A stretch of 64,000 nucleotides of DNA from Planctomicrobium piriforme (lineage in GTDB: Bacteria > Planctomycetota > Planctomycetia > Pirellulales > UBA1268), in contig CAMAVC010000001.1 of assembly GCA_945861585.1 (NCBI GenBank), positions 69,947 through 133,946 on the forward strand. Reading direction: 5' to 3'. The notes under the pieces are model-generated. The model made no database searches, had not been told where the DNA came from, and saw only the letters and a program-made list of their open reading frames with translations. Within the stretch, counting starts at the first letter, position 1. Each line of letters opens with the position of its first letter. This document shows positions 58,917 to 64,000 of this stretch, one piece after another. The translations under genes were made by a program, and so were the position numbers.

Positions 58917-60242
58917 CTAGCAGCCCTTCTTGCAGCCGCGGAGGCAGCCGCCCTTGTGGCCACGGCCGCTGTTGCCGCCGTTGCCACAGGCACCGGCGTC
59001 ACCGGCGGGAACCTGCTCTTCGACGCACTTCTTGACCTTCACGCACACCTGCTTCGTGACCTTCTGGGGCACGCGCACGACGTACTTCTCGGTCTTCGTT
59101 TCCTCGACGCAGTCGCTCGCACACACCGTGTAGGTGGCGGTCTTCTGGACCGGCACCATCACCGTGAAGTGGCACTCGCGGGTCCGCGTCTCGGGCACGC
59201 ACTTGTTCACCGTCACCTCGCGGGTGCGGGTCTCGGTGCGGCACTTGTTGACGCACACCGTGCGGGTCCGGGCTTCCGGCACCATCTTCGTGACACAGTA
59301 GTTCCGCGTCCGCTCCTCACAGCGCGAGAGCTTCACGCAGTAGGTGCGGGTCCGCTCCTCGCAACGGCTCTTCCGCACGCACACCATGCGGCTCCGCTCC
59401 TCGGTGCGGCACTTCTTCACGCAGTAGGTGAAGGGCACCTGCTCGCACTCGGTCTTCCACATCGTGACCTCGATCTCCTTGGTCTCGCACGTGGGAACCC
59501 ACTTGCGGCAGCAGACCACCTTCGGGCAGCAGGGATTGCCGGCGGCGTCATACTTGCCGTTCGCCGAAATCTCCTTGGCCTCGGTGACCCAGTGGCCGCC
59601 GCGGCAGGTGACCGTCTTCGTCGACTTGACGGGAACCCGCTTCGAGACGGTCCGGTAGCCGGTCATCTCTTCGGTGTAGGGGACCTGCACCGTGTACTTC
59701 TCCTCCACCTGCTCGGTGTAGGGGACGTTCACCTTGTAGGTCGCGGTCCGCTCTTCGGTGTAGGGGACGTTCACCTTGTAGGTGGCCGTCCGCTGTTCCT
59801 TGACCGGCACGCACACCGTGTAGGATTCCTCACGCTGTTCGGTGTAGGGAACCTTCACGGAATACTCGATCGTCTTCGTCTCCGGCACGTTGACGTTGAC
59901 GGTGTACTCGACCGTCTTCGTGCGGTGTTCCGGCACCATCACCGTGTAGTTCCGCGTCTTCTCTTCGATCCGCGGAACCCGCTTCTTCACCGTGAAGGAC
60001 CGTTCGCGGACTTCCGTCGTCCACTCGGTGGCCTCCACGTCCCGGATCTCCGGGACCATCTTCCAGACCTTGACGGTCTTCATGCACGCGTCGGCCGGGG
60101 CGGCAGCCGCGTCCGTGGCTGCTGCGGCGGCCTCACCGCCGACGAGCACCGAGCCCTCCTCGCTCCGGGCGAACGAGCCACCGAGGCACACGCCGGCAGC
60201 CGCAACCCAGGGCAGGAAACTGAACGTCAATCGCTTCTTCAC
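58917..60242 (-). CDS. YTV-type cysteine-rich cell-envelope repeat protein
   Basis: The protein has 441 residues from a GTG with GGAGG six bases upstream. Signal peptide about 1-25. The mature protein is made of short repeats of the form VPYTEERTATYKVNVPYTEE, that is VPY/VPE blocks alternating with YTV, in the first half (about 60-210). In the second half (about 250-400) the repeats are Cys-containing (CRTEERSRMVCVRKSRCEER). The tail is Gly/Cys/Lys rich. This matches the YTV proteins noted in Rhodopirellula baltica as candidate cysteine-rich cell-wall proteins. Many evenly spaced Cys suggest disulfide cross-linking. It is far shorter than the giant YTV proteins. Confidence 0.83.
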   Translation of the reverse strand: MKKRLTFSFLPWVAAAGVCLGGSFARSEEGSVLVGGEAAAAATDAAAAPADACMKTVKVWKMVPEIRDVEATEWTTEVRERSFTVKKRVPRIEEKTRNYTVMVPEHRTKTVEYTVNVNVPETKTIEYSVKVPYTEQREESYTVCVPVKEQRTATYKVNVPYTEERTATYKVNVPYTEQVEEKYTVQVPYTEEMTGYRTVSKRVPVKSTKTVTCRGGHWVTEAKEISANGKYDAAGNPCCPKVVCCRKWVPTCETKEIEVTMWKTECEQVPFTYCVKKCRTEERSRMVCVRKSRCEERTRTYCVKLSRCEERTRNYCVTKMVPEARTRTVCVNKCRTETRTREVTVNKCVPETRTRECHFTVMVPVQKTATYTVCASDCVEETKTEKYVVRVPQKVTKQVCVKVKKCVEEQVPAGDAGACGNGGNSGRGHKGGCLRGCKKGC

Positions 60243-60470
60243 AGAAACCTCCAGAGGAAAAAGAACTTGTCCCAAACGGTTCGCGAACACTTTTTCCAGG
60301 CTTTCGAGGAGGCCATCCCCAGTCGGTGGCGTTCCGCAAGCGAGCCCGGCCGAGCCGGCCGCCTTGCCCCCACGATCATTGAACGCATCCGTGGCGTTGT
60401 TCCGTGATCGCGAGGGTTTGCGCAGGCGGCAAACTCACACCAGAAGATCGATCTTTGCCGACCGAAAAAC

Positions 60471-60662
60471 TCAACCGTCGCGAGAAGTGCGCGGTTGGTC
60501 TGAATCTGCGGATGGTGCCGGCGGCTGCTCGCAGGCTAAAGACGAGCCCATCGGGCCGCCTTCGCAGCACGTCTCGAGGATCATGCCGCACTGCCGGCAC
60601 ATGAGCTTGGCGCGGATCTCGAACGTCTCGCCGTGGCAGACCGGACAGCGTGGCAGATGCAT
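60471..60662 (-). CDS. Small zinc-ribbon protein
   Basis: The protein has 63 residues from the ATG at 60662 with GGAGG ten bases upstream. The N-terminal half is a four-Cys ribbon: CPVCHG and CRQCGM separated by 13 residues, then CCEGG. The C-terminal half is Ser/Pro-rich and probably disordered. It lies 44 bases downstream of hemE on the same strand, so it may be co-transcribed. Function unknown; such ribbons are often RNA- or protein-binding. Confidence 0.7.
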   Translation of the reverse strand: MHLPRCPVCHGETFEIRAKLMCRQCGMILETCCEGGPMGSSLACEQPPAPSADSDQPRTSRDG

Positions 60663-60706
60663 GGGTACCGATCCTCCGGCCACCGTCGATCACGGGCGGG
60701 CGACGG

Positions 60707-61783
60707 CTAGCCGCCTTTCACCGTGGCGATGAGTTCGAGCACGTTCTCGACCGGCGTCTGCGGCAACACGCCGTGGCCGAGATTGAAGATATGGCCAGGT
60801 CGGCCAGCGGCGTGCGAGAGAATCTCGCTGGCCCGGCGGCGGACGGTGTCGCGATCGGTGAGCAGCACCGCGGGATCGAGATTGCCCTGCACGGCACGGT
60901 CGTGGCCGACGATCCGCCAGGCCTCGTCGAGTTCGATCCGCCAGTCGATGCCGATGACCGTGCCGCCCGCCTCGCGCAACAGCGGCAGGAGCGCGGGATT
61001 GCCGGTGGCGAAGTGGATCACGGGGCCATGCTTCGACGCCTCCGCGATCGCTGCCCGGCTGTGCGGGAGCACGTAGCGCCGGTAGTCGGCGGGCCCGAGG
61101 CAGCCCACCCAGCTGTCGAAGAGCTGCACGATCTGCGCGCCAGCCTCGAACTGCGCCACAAGGTAGCGGCTCACGGCCCGGGCAAGCCGGCCCATGAGAT
61201 CGTGCCAGGCCGTCTCATGCGAGTACATGAGCGACTTCGTATGGAGCCAGGCCTTGCTGCCGCCCCCTTCGACGCAGTAGCTCGCGAGCGTGAACGGCGC
61301 GCCGGCGAAGCCGATCACCGGGATCGAGTCGTCGAGGCCGGCCCGGGTCGCCCGCACCACGTCCATCACGAATTCGAGCCGATCAAGGTCGTCGAGTTCC
61401 ACGAGCCGGCTGACGTCGCCCGCCGAGCGGATCGGGTTGTGGATCACCGGACCTTCGCCCGCCGCGAACTCGAGGTCCATGCCCATCGGTTCGAGAATCG
61501 GCAGGAGATCGCTGAAGATGATCGCCGCATCGACTCCCAGCCGGTCGACCGTCGCGAGCATCACCTCGGCCGAGAGCCGGGGATTTTTGCAGAGCTCGAG
61601 AAACCCGACCTGCTGGCGGATGGCACGGTATTCGGGCAGATAGCGGCCGGCCTGCCGCATCAGCCACACGGGCGTCCGCTCCACCGGCTCCAAGCGACAA
61701 GCCCGCATCATGAGCGCCTGCCGGCGACGCTCGGCCACGGTTGCGGCGGGGTCGGTCACGAGGCTGGCAGGGGCGTCGGGCAT
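60707..61783 (-). CDS. hemE: Uroporphyrinogen decarboxylase
   Basis: The protein has 358 residues. It removes four carboxyl groups from uroporphyrinogen III to make coproporphyrinogen III. Diagnostic sequence: PVWLMRQAGRYLPEYRAIR, AAIIFSDLLPILEPMGMDLE, GFAGAPFTLASYCVEGGGSK and the C-terminal GHGVLPQTPVENV. The ATG at 61783 gives an N-terminus of the expected type, though longer than in E. coli. Divergent from the CcsA/HemX-like gene by 100 bases, with hemA beyond, forming a haem locus. Confidence 0.96.
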   Translation of the reverse strand: MPDAPASLVTDPAATVAERRRQALMMRACRLEPVERTPVWLMRQAGRYLPEYRAIRQQVGFLELCKNPRLSAEVMLATVDRLGVDAAIIFSDLLPILEPMGMDLEFAAGEGPVIHNPIRSAGDVSRLVELDDLDRLEFVMDVVRATRAGLDDSIPVIGFAGAPFTLASYCVEGGGSKAWLHTKSLMYSHETAWHDLMGRLARAVSRYLVAQFEAGAQIVQLFDSWVGCLGPADYRRYVLPHSRAAIAEASKHGPVIHFATGNPALLPLLREAGGTVIGIDWRIELDEAWRIVGHDRAVQGNLDPAVLLTDRDTVRRRASEILSHAAGRPGHIFNLGHGVLPQTPVENVLELIATVKGG

Positions 61784-61883
61784 CGGCGAGAGTATACCCG
61801 CGGCTCCTGTGCCCCTGCCCGGTGCCGTCGGTGAACTACAATTCACCTGCCGACCTTCGCATCCGCGTGCCGCCTGGCGTCCG

Positions 61884-62765
61884 ATGACCGAATTCATCTC
61901 CGGGATTTCCGTCGTCTGCTTCGCGGCGAGCTATTTCGTGGCGCTCGGCTGCGAGGCCTCCCGGCCGTTGTTTCGTTCGGGCCTGCGGGGTGCGATTCTG
62001 GTGGGCTTCGCAACCGCCGGCTTTCTCGCCCACACGCTGTTTCTCGCCTGGCGGGCGGCGAACGAGCCGAATGTGCCGCTCTCGAGTGCGTTCGATTGGT
62101 ACCTCCTCGCCGCGTGGCTCCTGGCGGGAGGCTATCTCTGGCTGCTCGTGGCGAATCCGCGTACGCAAGTGGGCCTGTTCCTCCTTCCCGTGGTGCTCGG
62201 CCTCGTGGGGGCCGCGCAGCTGTCGAGCCGCGCGCCGTTTCCGCAGAGCCCGGCCACGCAGGTGTGGGGGGTCATTCACGGTTCGTTCAACCTGGCAGCG
62301 AGCGTCGCCGTAGCCGGCGGCGCCGTCGCGGGCCTCATGTGGCTCATCCAGGCGACACGGCTCACGCGCAAGCGCACTCCCGCGCAGGGCTTGCGGCTGC
62401 CCAGCCTCGAGCTGCTCGCGGCGACGACGGGCCGGGCCGCGTGGATCGCCGCCTGGACCGCGGCTGCCGGCTTCGTCTCGGGGCTCGTGCTCAACGCCGT
62501 GAACCGGCAGCGCGGCCTGCTCGAGACCGTGCCCTGGAACGATCCCGTCGTCCTCCGGATGGGAATGCTCGTCGCCTGGCTGATCGCGGCGGCGATCGCG
62601 ACCCGGGCCTTCGCGCGGCGGCCCGAGGCGGCGCGGGTGGCGGCGTGGCTGTCTCTGGCCAGCTTCGTGGTGCTCACCGCGTCGATCCTCTGGGGGGTGC
62701 TCGGCACCACCAGGCACGGCGTGCCACCGACGCAGGCATCTGCAATCCGCGAGGTCGTGCCATGA
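61884..62765 (+). CDS. CcsA/HemX-like cytochrome c assembly membrane protein
   Basis: The protein has 293 residues and about eight hydrophobic spans. It carries the CcsA/HemX family features: a conserved WVIHGSFNLAAS-type motif (VWGVIHGSFNLAASVAV) and a final segment ASFVVLTASILWGVL. Members handle haem delivery for cytochrome c or control HemA levels. The stop overlaps the hemA start by four bases (ATGA), the classical hemX-hemA arrangement. It could also serve the many CxxCH proteins in this genome. Confidence 0.82.
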   Translation: MTEFISGISVVCFAASYFVALGCEASRPLFRSGLRGAILVGFATAGFLAHTLFLAWRAANEPNVPLSSAFDWYLLAAWLLAGGYLWLLVANPRTQVGLFLLPVVLGLVGAAQLSSRAPFPQSPATQVWGVIHGSFNLAASVAVAGGAVAGLMWLIQATRLTRKRTPAQGLRLPSLELLAATTGRAAWIAAWTAAAGFVSGLVLNAVNRQRGLLETVPWNDPVVLRMGMLVAWLIAAAIATRAFARRPEAARVAAWLSLASFVVLTASILWGVLGTTRHGVPPTQASAIREVVP

Positions 62766-64000
62766 CGCTCGCGTTCGTGGGAGGCACCCACCGCACCGTG
62801 CCGCTGGCCCTGCGCGAGCGGCTGGCCTTTTCCGCTGAGCAGGCGGCCGAAGCCCTGTGCCGGTTTCGCGACCGGTTTCCCGGCCGGGAAGTCGTGCTCC
62901 TCTCCACCTGCAACCGCGTGGAGCTGTACGCGGCCGGCGAGGAGGCCGCCGTGCCACCCCCGGCCGAGCAGCTGGTGTCGTTTCTCGCCGAGTGCCGCGG
63001 GATCGATGCAGCCGTGTTGGCGCCCGTGCTCGCCCGGGAGAGCGACGAGGCGGTCGTGCGGCACCTGTTCAGCGTGGCCTCAGGGCTCGACAGCATGGTG
63101 CTCGGCGAGCCGCAGATCGTGTCGCAGGTGAAGCAGGCCTGGGCGCTTGCGCAGCGGACGGAGACGGCTGGCCCGCTCACCGGAGGCATGTTCCAGGCGG
63201 CCCTGCGCACGGCCAAGCGGGTGGCGAGCGAAACGGCCCTCGGCCGCGAGCGGCTCTCGATTCCGAGCGTGGCGGTCGCCGACTTCGCCCGCGGGGTGTT
63301 CGAGCGGTTCGACGACAAGCGGGTGCTCGTGATCGGTGCCGGCAAGATGGCCCACGAGACGCTTCGCTACCTGCGGGAGGCTGGCGCTCACGACATCGTC
63401 GTGGTCAATCGCACCGCCGACCGCGCTCATCGGCTCGCGGCCCGGCTGGGCGGGCGGCCGGGCCGGTTCGACGATCTCGTCGCCGAGCTCGCCGCGGCCG
63501 ATCTCGTGGTGAGCACGACGGGCGCGAGCGAGCCCGTCGTGCCGGCCGACCTCTTCGCCCGTGCGGAGTCGGGCCGCGAGGGCCGGCCGTTGGTGGTGCT
63601 CGACCTCGCCGTGCCGCGTGACTTCGATCCGGCGATCGGCGCCCGCCCGGGCGTGTGGCTGTATTCGATCGACGACCTGGGCGCCGCCTGCGAGGCCAAC
63701 CGGCGCAGCCGGCACCGCGAAATGCCGGGGGCGCTCGCGATCGTCGATGAGGAGACGCGACGGTTCATGGGCGACCTCCACCACCGCTCGACGGCGCCGG
63801 TGATCGAACGGCTGCGGGCCGGCTGGACGGAGACGGGCGAGGCCGAATTGGATCGACTCTTCCGCCGCGTGCCATCGCTCGACGATGCCGCCCGGGCCGA
63901 GATCCGCCAGGCCTTCGAGCGGTACGCCGCCAAGATGCTCCACTCGCCGCTCGCGTCGCTCCGCAACGAGAGCCGCTCAGGGCCGCCCCACGGCCTCCTC
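62762..64000 (+). CDS. hemA: Glutamyl-tRNA reductase (3' end outside the window)
   Basis: The frame is open from the ATG to the end of the window (413 codons, no stop), so the C-terminus may be missing only a little. It catalyses NADPH-dependent reduction of glutamyl-tRNA to glutamate-1-semialdehyde, the first step of C5 haem synthesis. Seen: GGTHRTVPLALRERLAF, the catalytic Cys50 in LLSTCNRVELY, GLDSMVLGEPQIVSQVKQAW, SIPSVAVADFA, the NADPH loop VLVIGAGKMAHETLRYL and VVLDLAVPRDFDPAIG. Coupled to the membrane protein gene upstream. Confidence 0.96.
   Translation, partial: MTLAFVGGTHRTVPLALRERLAFSAEQAAEALCRFRDRFPGREVVLLSTCNRVELYAAGEEAAVPPPAEQLVSFLAECRGIDAAVLAPVLARESDEAVVRHLFSVASGLDSMVLGEPQIVSQVKQAWALAQRTETAGPLTGGMFQAALRTAKRVASETALGRERLSIPSVAVADFARGVFERFDDKRVLVIGAGKMAHETLRYLREAGAHDIVVVNRTADRAHRLAARLGGRPGRFDDLVAELAAADLVVSTTGASEPVVPADLFARAESGREGRPLVVLDLAVPRDFDPAIGARPGVWLYSIDDLGAACEANRRSRHREMPGALAIVDEETRRFMGDLHHRSTAPVIERLRAGWTETGEAELDRLFRRVPSLDDAARAEIRQAFERYAAKMLHSPLASLRNESRSGPPHGLL

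Noticed and set aside
1-64000. tRNA, rRNA, CRISPR arrays, insertion sequences, prophage or integrase genes
   Set aside because: None was recognised on either strand by reading; a dedicated RNA search could still find short ncRNAs.

Overview
The window looks like a chromosomal segment of a planctomycete, probably of the Pirellulales type. The GC content is very high. The gene content is the main evidence: PSCyt/PSD proteins (DUF1549/DUF1553, and DUF1587/1588/1592/1585), DUF1501 and DUF1552 proteins with Tat signals, DUF1559 prepilin-like proteins paired with small lipoproteins, PEP-CTERM anchored repeat proteins, several sulfatases and a YTV-type protein. I found no rRNA or tRNA gene, no CRISPR array, no IS element and no phage gene. 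All calls come from reading the sequence; no database search was run.

Region 1 (1-12.6 kb). A degraded 3' end of a sulfatase gene is followed by a compact operon: ECF-type sigma factor, FecR/LamG membrane protein, PSCyt1/DUF1549/DUF1553 protein and DUF1501 protein. Convergent to it is a three-gene operon of hydrolases: two SGNH/GDSL esterases and a lipoprotein with an alpha/beta-hydrolase domain. Divergent from that is a Tat-exported FAD-dependent oxidoreductase.

Region 2 (12.6-24.2 kb). A minus-strand set of histidine kinase, LuxR-type response regulator, DUF1559 protein and small lipoprotein lies back to back with a DUF1592-type protein and a PEP-CTERM protein. Then come uxaC (glucuronate isomerase) and an MntA/HepT toxin-antitoxin pair.

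Region 3 (24.2-41.8 kb). A roughly 15.7-kb co-directional array holds sulfatase, DUF1552, DUF1592, DUF1559, lipoprotein, a fused double SGNH hydrolase, PEP-CTERM protein, sulfatase, histidine kinase and response regulator. It ends against a convergent third sulfatase. Nearly every family here has a paralogue in regions 1-2, so the window holds two rearranged copies of one gene set. Sulfatases, esterases, glucuronate isomerase, a Gfo/Idh/MocA protein and cytochrome-like surface proteins together suggest use of sulfated, acylated, uronate-containing polysaccharides. That substrate assignment is inference.

Region 4 (41.8-64 kb). This is mostly housekeeping and envelope genes: a Gfo/Idh/MocA oxidoreductase, two paralogous putative outer-membrane proteins, birA, an RlmM-like methyltransferase, a 20-residue lysine-rich peptide gene with a strong terminator, inositol-phosphate synthase, an aspartate-type aminotransferase, a MobA-like nucleotidyltransferase, a giant AsmA-like protein, a flavin monooxygenase, bioF-like and EVE-domain genes, a YTV protein, a zinc-ribbon protein, hemE, a CcsA/HemX-like membrane protein and hemA (cut by the window end). 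A short palindromic repeat occurs at three gene ends (12.56, 39.98 and 58.57 kb).
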